From assembly GCA_002682825.1 (NCBI GenBank), contig NOKP01000001.1, positions 3,723,296-3,787,295 on the forward strand: 64,000 bases of DNA, given 5' to 3'. This DNA comes from Neonectria sp. B-13. Its lineage: Eukaryota; Ascomycota; Sordariomycetes; Hypocreales; Nectriaceae. Made by a program: the position numbers and the translations under genes. Each line of letters opens with the position of its first letter. Positions within the stretch are counted from its first letter, which is position 1. The notes under the pieces were generated by a model that was not told the DNA's origin, did no database searches, and saw only the letters and a program-made list of their open reading frames with translations. This document shows, piece by piece, positions 1 to 10,247 of the stretch.

Positions 1-250
1 CGATGAGGTTGTTCTCCGACTTGATGAGCTTGAATAGCTTCTTAGAGAGCTCAGGCTGGACGGTGCCTCGGAGAGAGCTGAACGAGAAGCCTCGTCTGCC
101 GCCTGAGCTACCAGACCCGGAGGCCTTGTTGGTTTTATTGGACCGGATGGAGAGTGCGCGGTTCCTGTAAGAAGACCTGGTAAGCCCGCTGTCTGGACGG
201 TAGAGGGAGCCGTGTTGCTGGACAGAGCCGTCGAAGCTGGAGCGAGACAT
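1..250 (-). CDS. Eisosome core protein, Pil1/LSP1 family (5' part, cut by window edge)
   Basis: The reverse strand opens with an ATG at 250 and stays open to base 1, giving the first 83 residues. After a Ser/Arg-rich extension come the segments NRALSIRS, GFSFSSLRG and TVQPELSKKLFKLIKSEN. That run is the N-terminal signature of the Pil1/LSP1 (PF13805) family, whose BAR-domain proteins form eisosomes beneath the plasma membrane. The BAR domain itself lies outside the window. The roughly 35-residue stretch before NRALSIRS is longer than in the usual Pil1 proteins I know, so either this is a paralogue with an extended N-terminus or a 5' intron was missed (a TTACAG lies just before the NRA codons). 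The family call is firm; the start codon is less so. Confidence 0.8.
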   Translation of the reverse strand, partial: MSRSSFDGSVQQHGSLYRPDSGLTRSSYRNRALSIRSNKTNKASGSGSSGGRRGFSFSSLRGTVQPELSKKLFKLIKSENNLI

Positions 251-1333
251 TGCGGCTCTCGAGAGGTTGGGCTTCGAAGGGAACAGAAGGTGGCCTGGCA
301 GAAGTGCCGGTGGGTATTAGGTAATGTGAGGTTGGACTTACATGTTGGCGTCGTGAATGTTTCGACGGACCCCGATGGTACGAAACTGGGATGTAGGTGG
401 AGGGTCCTTTCCTCGAAGTCAGCAATGGTGCGGCAAGTGGAACCGCAGATATATTGATGTGCTCCCAAGCAGGAAGAAGGATGCGACGAAGCTGGAGCTG
501 CAATTGTGCCAAGAGAGTAGTAGTAGTAGTTACTTACACTTGGTGAATGGATCTGCAGGGTTCTGGGTCGATGGAGCTTTGAGTTCAGGGAATCTCGTCG
601 GGCTTGTTCAGTAACGATGTTGCAACGGAGATATTAATGGAAACACGAGGGTCTTCTAGGTTCGTTAACAGGGGTAGGCCGTCTTTAATAAACGTGGCCA
701 AGGGCAGAGACGTCAAGCTGAACTGACTGACGTGCACGATCTGATCTTCCCTGCTTGCTCCCTAGTATCGCAAATCGTCCGCTACGAGGCCGCGCTCGGA
801 GGCCCGGCAATGGATGGTGACGGAATGCGTAGTGATGTCATACACACTCATTAGCTCTGCTGGTGCGGGACCCCGCACGTCCCCGCGACTGGATGAGGCT
901 ACAGGCTTTTTTTCTTGGTCTCAAACAACACCAGCGAACATGTCATCGGTGGAATGACGGAATGACGGGTTGTGCCGTGTGTGGTCCGACCATCACGGGT
1001 TTTCCTTTTCAATTGGAACGCAGACCAGAGAGAAGTTGAGGAAAGGATCAAAAAGCAGTGTTTCTTTGTATCGTGTCGTGTGCATCGTCTTGAATCTATT
1101 GCGGGACAGCACCGCCTTGCTGCCATTTGACCAACGCCCTGCTAAGAAGGCATGAACACCGCCCTCTCCATACTACCTGGGTTTAAAAAAGAGTACACCT
1201 AAAAGAACCATCCCAAACCCTGTGTAACCAGTAAAAAAAAACCCCAAACGGAAACCTCGCTGATCCCGCCTTATCCGACCCAAATCCTCTGTCGCAGTTG
1301 GACGCACAGATAGCGCATTACGGGCGTCGCTGT
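251..1333. other. Intergenic region, no gene recognised
   Basis: About 1.1 kb between the Pil1-family start (its promoter and leader) and the end of the small His-rich gene. Only short unrelated open frames occur. Homopolymer A and T runs lie near 900-915 and 1180-1245. I see no coding signal. Confidence 0.6.
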
Positions 1334-1540
1334 CTAAGCATAGTGTCGGTTCTCATAGACCCGAGGGTAGCTCGCCCGCGGGCTTGTGCTGTTGTAGGAC
1401 CGCCTGGTGACGCTGGTGTAGCTGGCGTGCGGGGAGTGGTGGTGATGATGGTGGTGCCCAGGGTTGTGACTGTGACGCCTTGCGGGGATGATCTCCTCAT
1501 GGTAGTAGTACTTGGTCTTGGGCTCAGGTCGGAAGCACAT
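1334..1540 (-). CDS. Small hypothetical His/Tyr-rich protein (68 aa)
   Basis: A complete 69-codon frame runs from ATG at 1540 to TAG at 1334. The product starts MCFRPEPKTKYYYHEEIIPA, then has a run of seven histidines (about residues 29-35), then a Ser/Tyr/Arg-rich tail ending ENRHYA. It has no signal peptide and no membrane segment. The frame continues upstream without a stop but with no convincing coding character, so I start at MCFR. I recognise no functional family. Small proteins that start MCF and carry Tyr/His/Arg-rich tails do occur in filamentous ascomycetes, from memory. It could be a real small protein or a chance frame over a GGT/GAT-rich stretch. Confidence 0.45.
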   Translation of the reverse strand: MCFRPEPKTKYYYHEEIIPARRHSHNPGHHHHHHHSPHASYTSVTRRSYNSTSPRASYPRVYENRHYA

Positions 1541-2207
1541 GTTTGCGAGAGCTAGTGGGTTGCTGGAGATTTGACGTGGAGGGAAGTTGGGGAGTGGATT
1601 GGATGTTGCGCAGGCTGTGATGAAAAAGCTATGCAGGCAGTTGAGAAGGTAGATGCAGATGCAGATGCGATAGATGGCTGGTTGAAGAGATACAAAGGGG
1701 GGGACTATTGAAACGACTCCGGGGGGATACATCCATCATCTTATACGGGGCTGAGGGCTTCACATGGTCTACTGCCTGGTTTCTTTGGTCACCATGTCCA
1801 CCAAGAGCAACAGGGAGGGTACCTGGAACCGGGATGACCATCGCAGACGCAGACGCAGACGCAGACGGTGCAGAGTAGCTTAGACTACTGTACCTCGCTG
1901 CCCACCCACACCAACAGCGCGGAGCACCCGCCTGTGCCGTCATCATAGCTTGGGCCTGAGGCTGAGGCTAGGCTTAAAAATGTCGATTTGGGGACCGGCG
2001 TTTCTCCGCCTTTTGCCAAGGAACTACCATGCAGTTGCCATGGAATCACCAAGTAGATATGCTCAAAACAGGGTCAAACAACCAAGACATCCATCATTTG
2101 CTGCTGTGCCAAATCAAATTGAGAGAGAATCCCTTCTATGTTACATTTTTACAACATTCCCAAGCCGCTCCCGCTTATTTACGCAAATAAACGCAGAAGA
2201 AATGTCC
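1541..2207. other. Intergenic region with short hexamer repeats
   Basis: Between the small His-rich gene and the OST1 stop. It holds an AGATGC triplication near 1650-1668 and a CGCAGA repeat at 1843-1868. No gene recognised. Confidence 0.6.
1843..1868. repeat. (CGCAGA)n microsatellite, about 4 units
   Basis: Four near-perfect copies of the hexamer CGCAGA in the OST1 3' flank. It is not in a recognised gene. Confidence 0.85.
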
Positions 2208-3775
2208 CTACTTCTTCGGCTGAAATCCCACTTGAACCGTTCCGATGGCCCAAGTCGTAAAGAAGAACGCCATCATGCTAGCGAAAATGACGATAGGCTT
2301 GCGCAGGACGCTCGAGAGCGGCGCATCGTACGAAATGATGAGTTCTCGATCCCGGAACTCGTCCACAAGGTTTCGGGCCTCGACGGTGACAGATGTGCGT
2401 CCGACCGTATCCAGGAAGGTCTTGACAATACCGACCGACGTCAACGTAATTGCAGACTCGGGGACGTTGGTGTAGAACTTGACATTCCTAGATGATGGTT
2501 AGATATGCTTTCATAGGGACGGATTTGACTGAGACTCACTCGGCTCCCTCAGGTAGGAGAACGTTGACGTTGACCTTCGCGTACTCAACACCCTCCACCT
2601 GCTTAGGTCCCTCGAGGAAAGGGACCTTGAGAACGTAGCCTCCGGCGGCAGTCTTGCGCAGGAAGTTGGCCGCGTCAGAGTTCCATCCGATAGTGAAGGG
2701 ATACTTCCAGCCGCCGAACAAGGGGTAGCGAGGCTTGAGCTCCAGCATAGCCTCTCGCTTGTTGCTCCTGAATCTCGACGTCGATACGTTGCCGATAGTA
2801 TCGATAAAGTAGGCGTCGACACTGCCAACCTGGAGAGGGACTCGGAGCTCCCTCAGGGCGTGGGTAGGAGGGTTGTAAAACGCCGCCTGAACCCACTTGA
2901 CTCGATTGAAGGGGGTAGAGAGGTTGGCACCGCGGTGGATAAGGTTGTACCTCTCCTCAAACGCAACGTTGCCGCCCCAATGGCTCACTTCAATGTCACG
3001 GTTCAACTCGGTGACATGGGTGACGGGCTTCGCGTATTCGAATCGGACCTGGGCCGGGGAGACGGCGCCGGCGGGCTGCTCATCGAAGGGGCCATACGTC
3101 AACTTGGCGCCCTGCTTGGTGGGGAATTCCTTGATCTTTGTGTAGCTGGGGATGGCGGAAGACGAGGACTTGATCTCCGTCTTCTGCTTCAGCGTCGGGT
3201 AGGCAGATGGGGCGTAGATGGAGAAGTCGTAGACAAGGTACTGCAGCTCATCCTGGGGGACAGATGCGGGCAGGGGAGTGTATGCCTTCAGATAGTAGAA
3301 GGAGATGCCGATGGTCTGTTGGGCGCCCGACTTGATGGGGGTGGGGAATCGGATGCGGTAGTACTGGATATTGCTGGAAGGACGACGGGTCAGTATTGTT
3401 GAGACGCGCCGCATCATGTCAGACTCACTTTCGAGGGTCGTATTCAACAAGCTCAGCAGCAAACGGCCCAGCGTTTGCGTCCTTGCGGTCCTTAACCTCG
3501 AAGCCTCCGACGCGGGCCACCTGGTCGGCAGTGAAGGGCAGATAGTATTCATCCTGGGGCTCAGACGCGATGTTCTCAACGAGAACGTTGATCTGTTCCT
3601 TGACGTAGTTCTTCTCTAGCGAGATGACGTGGACGAGGTTGGCGTTCTTGAAAACCTGGGGGGGTTTGAAGTCGGCAGGCAGGATGGCCTTGGACGACTG
3701 TGTCTCGGTGGCGGCGCTGGCGAAGGCCGTCGACAAGAAGCCGAGGAGCGCCGTTGCAATTGAGTACGGCTTCAT
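2208..3775 (-). CDS. OST1: Oligosaccharyltransferase alpha subunit, ribophorin I (Ost1)
   Basis: Subunit of the ER oligosaccharyltransferase, which transfers the lipid-linked glycan to Asn in N-x-S/T of nascent proteins. Exons: 3775-3429, 3373-2540, 2487-2208, joined by introns of 55 and 52 bp (GTGAGT donors). Frame is kept, giving 486 aa, normal for ribophorin I. An N-terminal hydrophobic signal peptide (about residues 1-21) precedes a long lumenal domain with family blocks such as QDEYYLPF, WGGNVAFEERY, HRGANLSTPFNRVKW and PRYPLFGGWKYPFTIGW. One membrane span lies near residues 458-476, followed by a short cytosolic tail ending QPKK. The gene is divergent from hexokinase. The identity is clear from the sequence blocks and topology. 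Confidence 0.95.
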
Positions 3776-5228
3776 GTTGACGAATGGGAAGAAGACGCGC
3801 TCATTGATTGAGCGGACCCGGAGTGGAAAAAAGAGGGGATCGTGGGAGGATGAAGTCGTGTCGCAAGACGTCGCGAGTCCTCGATTCACAACGAAGTCCA
3901 GTCCTCCTGAGACAGCTCCGAAAAGCATACGTTGCCCATTCGCACGTCAGCCAGAGCTGCAAGGTAGCTTCCAGCCAATGAGAGAACAGGTGAGGGTGCC
4001 GGGGTTCGTGCCTGATCGGCAGATAGTAGCCCCGGGTTCCGCCCACAGAAGAGCCGACTCGGAGCTCAACAGCTTTGAGACGGCCCGGAGCTACTACTAG
4101 CAGCTAGTACCTACTAGTAGAGCTATTGGAGGTACTTCGCACCTACCCCCACGAACCCCAAGGGATCGCGAGGTCACAAGGTGGCTTGCCGGACCTTACA
4201 TCATGTCACCGGCATGGAAGCTGGGCAGCCAACCCCAGTCACGGCACGCACCTGCACACAAAGAAGGAATTCGACTGTCGGTGTGCGGAGAGTTTCTCTC
4301 CTTGCTCCTCAATCGTGAGATGGTGCACTAAGTCGGTCGGTAGGCTGGTGAGAAATCCCTTTTATGTTTTGCATCCTGACTGATGCTTCGTCGACGACCT
4401 CATCCACAGCTACGGTACCTACTTACGCACTAGACGTGTCCACCAGTTGGAGAAAGAAAAAAAGCCACGCCGTCGGCATATCTCGCCGAAGAGCTTATCG
4501 CCCTTGGACCCATGTGGGTGCATGCCAGGCAGCTGGATTTTTGCTTGTTTAATCTCAACTGGTGGTACCGTACAACGAGCAAGCGGTCAGATAAACGAAT
4601 TACGTAGCTGGGAGGTCGGAGATGCTCACGAGGGAGGTGACAACAGCACATTGCGGCGCCAGGTTACCTGTCCATCCATGCACGTCGCGGACTCGCGGGG
4701 GGGCCGGAGTGTGCGAGAATGGGCATCTTGGGGCACACGGGTCGCTGCAATTGGACCATGGTAGCCTTTGATAAAAGTGTCCCCAGGAAGCCCCCAGAAC
4801 AGAGCTGCCGTGGAAACGCCCGGGAAGCAGGGCGCCGTTGCGTGGGAGCGTGGGTAGTGTGGGAGGCGGGAGGCAAGATGCGAGGTACCATATCCGTCGG
4901 CCACTACTGGCACTGAGGGGAGGTACCTGGCGTCATCTGTCCCCGTCCAGACCGATTCATTTTAGCTTTCCTGGCCGCCCTGACCTCCCAGACCTCCCAC
5001 TCAGCACTGTGACTTGCCGTCCTCACCTCGACTCACCTTACTCCCAACATCCCTTAAAACCTTCCCCTTTCCCCCTGGAACTCGACTCTCCCACTCCTGC
5101 TCGAGCCGTCCTTGTCCAATTGTTCCCTGCTCCAGTGTCTTCACCTGCCCAGGCACATTCTTTGCTTCATCCACGACCAGCTCCAAACAAAACATTACCC
5201 CGCCAAACCCCGCCAACCCTCCAACAAA
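3776..5228. promoter_or_regulatory. Divergent promoter region OST1 / hexokinase
   Basis: About 1.45 kb between the two divergent start codons. The last 250 bp before the hexokinase ATG (about 4970-5228) are strongly pyrimidine-rich, typical of a highly expressed fungal gene leader. No supported gene lies here: the longer open frames crossing 4838-5623 run through hexokinase exon 1 and its intron and are not credible. Confidence 0.5.
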
Positions 5229-7535
5229 ATGGTCGGCCTCGGACCTCGTCGTCCTCCCTCCCGAAAGGGTACGTTCAGATGCGCACCCAATCTTCTATGT
5301 ATTCTTGCAAGACTGGAGTCCCCGTGGTACGAGATGTGAACCTGCTGGGTCAGCGGTATGGTATCCGCCAGTGCGGTCCGCCGGCGTCGTCATGGAGTCC
5401 TAGAAGCAGCGTCATACCCAATCTCCCTGCTGGGATTCGTGATAAAAATGTGAAAGAGCCGTGGTCTTTCAAATCTAGCCTGCGCTGGTTACCGTTGGTC
5501 CAAGACGTCATGATCTACCTGTCTTGTTCTTCCCGCTTCCGCCTGTCTCAAAGGTACTCTCTGCCTTTGCAGCCCGATTCGCCCTGTCCCGAGCTCTTCG
5601 GACTGTGTCACCGTGACTCCTGACTCAGGAGGAGCATTTCGAGAAACGTTGCGTGGAGTCTCAGCAATCGAATCCCACGCCCGTTTTCAGAATGAAAGTT
5701 ACACTACCAATACGCGACGGCCCGTCGGAGGTGTCTGACAGCTGGCTGGGAACTTGACTGTCTTAACCCAGGCAGACTAACTACCCATCACACTAACTTG
5801 ATTATAAAAGCTAGTTTCTTGCCTTGCGATAGCTTTTCACAAACACTCTCCGGAAACATTGATACTGACATCCCATCATGACAGGCTCCATGGCAGATGT
5901 CCCCAAGGACCTCGCCGCACAAATCCACAAGTTGGAGACCCTCTTCACTGTGCCCGCGGAAAAGCTGAAGCAAATCACCGAACACTTTGTATCAGAACTT
6001 GCCAAAGGTATTGTCCTTGCTTTATTTCACCTGCGATGACGTAACTGACCCAAATTCATAGGCTTGACCGAGGAGGGCGGAAGCATCGTGAGTTGAACCC
6101 ATCTCTCTTATAATGTGCTACTCGAGACTGACCATCGTCTAGCCAATGAACCCAACCTGGGTCATGGCCTACCCCGATGGCTACGAGACAGGAACCTATT
6201 TGGCTCTTGATATGGGAGGCACCAACCTGAGAGTTTGTGAGATCACTTTGACCGATGAGAAATCCGAGTTCGATATCATCCAATCCAAGTATCGGATGCC
6301 TGAAGAGCTCAAATCGGCAACATCGGAGGAACTGTGGGATTACATTGCCGATTGTCTGTATCAGTTCATCGAGACTCATCACGGAGACTGCGCCAACGTC
6401 GAGAAGCTTCCTCTTGGTTTCACCTTCTCGTACCCAGCAACCCAGAACTACATTGACGAGGGAATCCTTCAGCGATGGACCAAGGGCTTCGACATTGACG
6501 GTGTCGAGGGCGAGAACGTGGTCCCCATGTTTCTGGATGCCTTGGCCCGCCGAGTAAGTCATGACCACCCCCCTTCTCCTCGAACATCACTCATTATCAG
6601 TAGGGTGTGCCCATCAAGCTGGCGGCCTTGATCAACGACACTACCGGCACACTGATTGCGTCTGCGTATACGGATACCGCGATGAAGATAGGCTGCATCT
6701 TTGGTACTGGTTGCAACGCTGCGTACATGGAGGACTGTGGCTCGATCCCCAAGATTGCCCATCTCAACCTGCCTCCCGATTGCCCCATGGCCATCAACTG
6801 CGAATGGGGTGCCTTCGACAACGAGCACAAGGTGCTCCCGCGGACGGCCTACGATGTTACTATTGACCGAGACTCCCCACGCCCCGGTCAGCAGGCCTTT
6901 GAGAAGATGATTGCTGGTCTCTATCTCGGCGAGATCTTCAGACTGGTCGTCCTTGACCTTCACGATAACAAGGAAATTCACATTTTCGAAGGGCAGGACG
7001 TTTCCCTCCTCCGCAAGGCTTATTCTCTGGACGCATCCTTCCTGTCATACATTGAGGAGTAAGTCTCTCGACCTCGCGTGTCATGCCATGACCTTTGCTA
7101 ATCAAGTACAGGGACCCCTTCGAGAACTTGCAGGAGACCCACGACCTGTTCTCGTCAAAGCTTAATTTGACCTGCACACGCCCTGAGCTGGAACTCCTTC
7201 GCCGCCTTGCGGAGCTCATTGGAACACGAGCTGCCCGTCTTTCGGCCTGTGGCGTGGCCGCTATCTGCAAAAAGAAGGGCTACGAGACTTGCCACGTCGG
7301 TGCTGACGGCTCCGTGTTTAACAAATACCCCAACTTCAAGGAGCGTGGTGCTGAGGCACTGCGGGAGATTCTTGACTGGCCCGAGAAGAAGAACCGCAGG
7401 GCGGAAGACCCAATCGAAATTCTTCCCGCCGAAGACGGTAGCGGTGTCGGCGCTGCGCTGATCGCCGCGCTGACCCTCAAGCGGATCAACGCGGGTAACA
7501 CTGCCGGTGTCCTGCACCTTGAGAACTACAAATAA
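5229..7535 (+). CDS. Hexokinase
   Basis: Phosphorylates glucose and other hexoses to hexose 6-phosphate in the cytosol, the entry step of glycolysis. Exons: 5229-5268, 5885-6007, 6062-6087, 6143-6553, 6604-7058, 7112-7535; 492 aa. The first exon encodes only MVGLGPRRPPSRKG, the conserved N-terminus of filamentous-fungal hexokinases, and is followed by a 616-bp intron; the others are 50-55 bp. Visible motifs are the phosphate-binding LDMGGTN (85-91), the sugar-binding LGFTFSYP (154-161) and INDTTGT with catalytic Asp212. The C-terminal GTRAARLSACGVAAI and GADGS blocks are also present. The tail after LTLKR is a little longer than I expect. It is convergent with RMT2, with 164 bp between the stops. 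An equivalent of Aspergillus HxkA is likely; a separate glucokinase is less likely. Confidence 0.95.
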
Positions 7536-7699
7536 GGGCGTGACCCGGGTTATAGAGGAGGGTGGCAATCACGAGGTAGCAAAGGGAAGAAAAAAAAGGA
7601 GATAGAAAGGAGTAGGTTGAAAGCGACATGTTGCGGTTGCTTTCGGACTACCAAACGTGGGGTTTAGACGAGACTCCGATAACAGTTCTTTAATGGATC

Positions 7700-9038
7700 C
7701 TAGCCCATAAAGGAGCAGATTGGTAACCGGTACTCTGTGGAATAGTCTAAGTGTCAGATCTTTATCACCAAAAAGGGAGCATGAGGGTATCTCACTGTCG
7801 AGTGTCCAGTAACGCCTGCGCACGCCTTCCCACTCTCCCTTGCCGGCCTGGTCAAGCCTTGCCATGTCGACATCGCTCTCCTCCCACTCGACATCTAGGC
7901 CTGCGTCGGCACCTTGCATCTCAACCACCTTCGTGTAGACGTCATAGCATATCTTCCTGTCGGCGCCGAGGCCGTTGAAGAAGCTGAACCGACCCCCTTC
8001 GTCCATGATGCCAATGACATACTCGGTGAAGAACATACGCAGCTGCGAATAGTCCTCACCAAAGGTATCGAAGTAAATGGCGTCGTAGATCTCCCCGTCC
8101 GCTAGTAGCTGTGGCAAAATGTCCTGCCACTTGCCCTTGTGCACCCTGAAGGCACCCTCCTCGAGCCCGCTCTTCTCCCATTCGGATCCGAACTTGGAAC
8201 CCGGCTGGGCGAGGTGTTCGAGGACGGAGGGGTGAGCCTCGATGATGTGATGGCGGGACGGCTTCAGGTCGGCAAGCATGCCGTCGATGATGCCCATGCC
8301 GAAGCCAATGTTGAGGATGCGCTTTCCAGGGGCGGAGTCGGGGATGAGGGCGGCGACGGATCGGCGCATGATGTCTGTCTCCCAAGCCATCATGACGCCG
8401 TTGAGGTCGGAGTCGACGAGTTTGTCGTCGTCGTAGGTGAGTTTGGAGTTGAGATACTCTTCGCTCGTGACATACTTTTCTTTGGCATCCGGGGGAATGA
8501 ACTTGGGCTCTTCTACGACGGCAACGGCGTTGTCTGCATCGGGCTCGGCTGTGGTCGTCTCCTCTGCAGGATCCTGCTCCATCTCCTCGTCATCATCCTC
8601 GTCACCCGATGATAGGGCTTCGTAGTCGCCCATGATGGCGAACAGGAGCTCCGCGCGGACGCCAGCTTCGACGCACAAATTGTAGAGCGTCTTTCGTCCC
8701 AGACGAAGGGCCACGCACCCGGGAGTCTCGTTATTGCTATCGACGTCATTCCAGATGGCGCCCGATAGGAACAAGTCCTGGACGACCTCGCGAGCCTCCT
8801 CGACGCAGCCGTCCTCCTCGTCATCGTCGCTGGGGGTCGCAGGCCCGCAGGCTCGGATGGCGGCGTGGAGGGGAGTCTCGCCGGTGGTGGGGTCCTGGGT
8901 GCTGGCCTTGCCGCGGGTGCGCAGGAGGGCCTTGAGGCCGTCGCGATCGTGGGCCCAGGCGTGGTGGAGGACTTGGCGGGTGTCGTCCGGGCAGTCGGAG
9001 GAGATGCGCGCTGGCATGGAGTCGTCAATGGCGGCCAT
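7700..9038 (-). CDS. RMT2: Protein arginine N5-methyltransferase (Rmt2)
   Basis: Family enzyme that methylates the delta nitrogen of arginine, in yeast on ribosomal protein uL11, using S-adenosylmethionine. Exons: 9038-7796 and 7734-7700, 61-bp intron; 425 aa. The N-terminal third has ankyrin-like repeats (GETPLHAAIRACG, NNETPGCVALRLG) and an acidic linker. The methyltransferase domain follows, with SAM motif ILNIGFGMGIIDG near residue 240 and YDAIYFDTFGEDYSQL near 315-330. The last exon is a 35-nt micro-exon encoding the family ending YRLPICSFMG; reading through the intron instead gives an unrelated tail of about 80 residues. The first in-frame ATG (9038) was taken as start; a second ATG follows seven codons later. 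Confidence 0.92.
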
Positions 9039-10247
9039 GGCGGCAGTGGTGGTGGTGGTTGTGTGGAGGGGCAGCGCGAGGATGATATTTGGAGGGGTAG
9101 AGCTGCCCGAGTCGGAGCTGTGGGCTTGGTTCGCAGGCAAGCAGGATGTTTACAGATGAGTATCTAAGTACTTACTAAGGGTCTAGTACCTCTAGGTAAT
9201 ACTTAATTTATTGAGAGACACAAAATTCAACAAGGGCAATAGGTCGCCAGACCAGCGATGTCGGCTCTACGGTATTGTATTCGTACTTACTTCGTAGAGA
9301 CGGAATTCATTCCGCCAAGGAACTAGAGGTAGGGTTTGGGACCGAATTCCAGAGGCCATCTGAAGCCGGTTGATCGAGGTGAAAGTCTCAGTGTCGTGTG
9401 CCCCAGTGAGGAAACGTGGGTGACAAGTCTGCAGGGGGGGGGATGAGGTCTGTTGCAAGTGGGAAACAGTGGGATCTCTCCCTTCAGGCCTGGGCTCCCT
9501 GGAGACTGGCGGATCGAGGTCTCATACCCGGCCCCGACGGCCACTAAAGGACATGGTGTGCTAGAGCACGCTGGTAAGTTCGCCTGGGTCCATACTTAGG
9601 TTTTCTCCTGCAGATGCTCGGACAGGGCCCTCAATAGCGCCCCGATCCCCATAGCCCATAACGGCGGCCCCGTTAATGAGTGCCGCTGCGATCCTCCAGC
9701 AACGCGCACGTTCCAGTGGCCGCCACAGTGATTCGCCAATTCCATTCCAGCGTTTTTTTCAGGTGTCTCTCCGAATCAAGGGCAGTGGATGCACCAACCA
9801 CGTTCGCGCTAAGGCGCCTATCTGCCTCCAGCTATGACCTGCAGTGCAGCCCAAGCATCATCTTTCCCGCGGGTTCCTCCTTCTTGCGTTCAACCTGGAC
9901 GACCACCAAAACACCCGGTTTCCTTTTGTCGTCTCAGTTACACCTAGGTAAGGACGCCTCCTCTTCTAGCCTTCCTCTGGCCTGCTTCCGCTTGCTACTC
10001 CCACCTCCACCTCCCACTCCCACTCCCAATCCCCACACCACAACATACAACATACCATTCCCCCATCCATCCATCCATCCAGCCAGCCAACACATAGCGC
10101 CTTGATTCCTTCTGGGCGTTGCTCCGGCTCTGGATCTGCTTCCATGCGCTCATGCTCATCGTTCAGGACCTAAAGACCCGTGACAAAACTTGGACCAGTA
10201 TATACGTGGGCAATCGCATTCCCACGGTCCGACCCGGCGTCGTCGTC
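9039..10247. promoter_or_regulatory. Divergent region RMT2 / VTC4 with CACGTT motifs
   Basis: About 1.2 kb between divergent starts. It contains three CACGTT cores (9413-9418 on the minus strand, 9707-9712, 9799-9804), which resemble low-affinity Pho4/NUC-1 sites. A pyrimidine-rich leader with CTCCCA and CCAT repeats lies at about 9995-10090. No gene recognised. Confidence 0.4.
10057..10080. repeat. (CCAT)n microsatellite in VTC4 leader
   Basis: About five tetranucleotide CCAT units grading into CCAG units, in the leader upstream of VTC4. Confidence 0.8.

Noticed and set aside
4838..5623. 261-codon open frame on the plus strand
   Set aside because: It crosses the hexokinase leader, micro-exon 1 and long intron in another frame; Pro/Ser/Leu-rich from a pyrimidine-rich leader.
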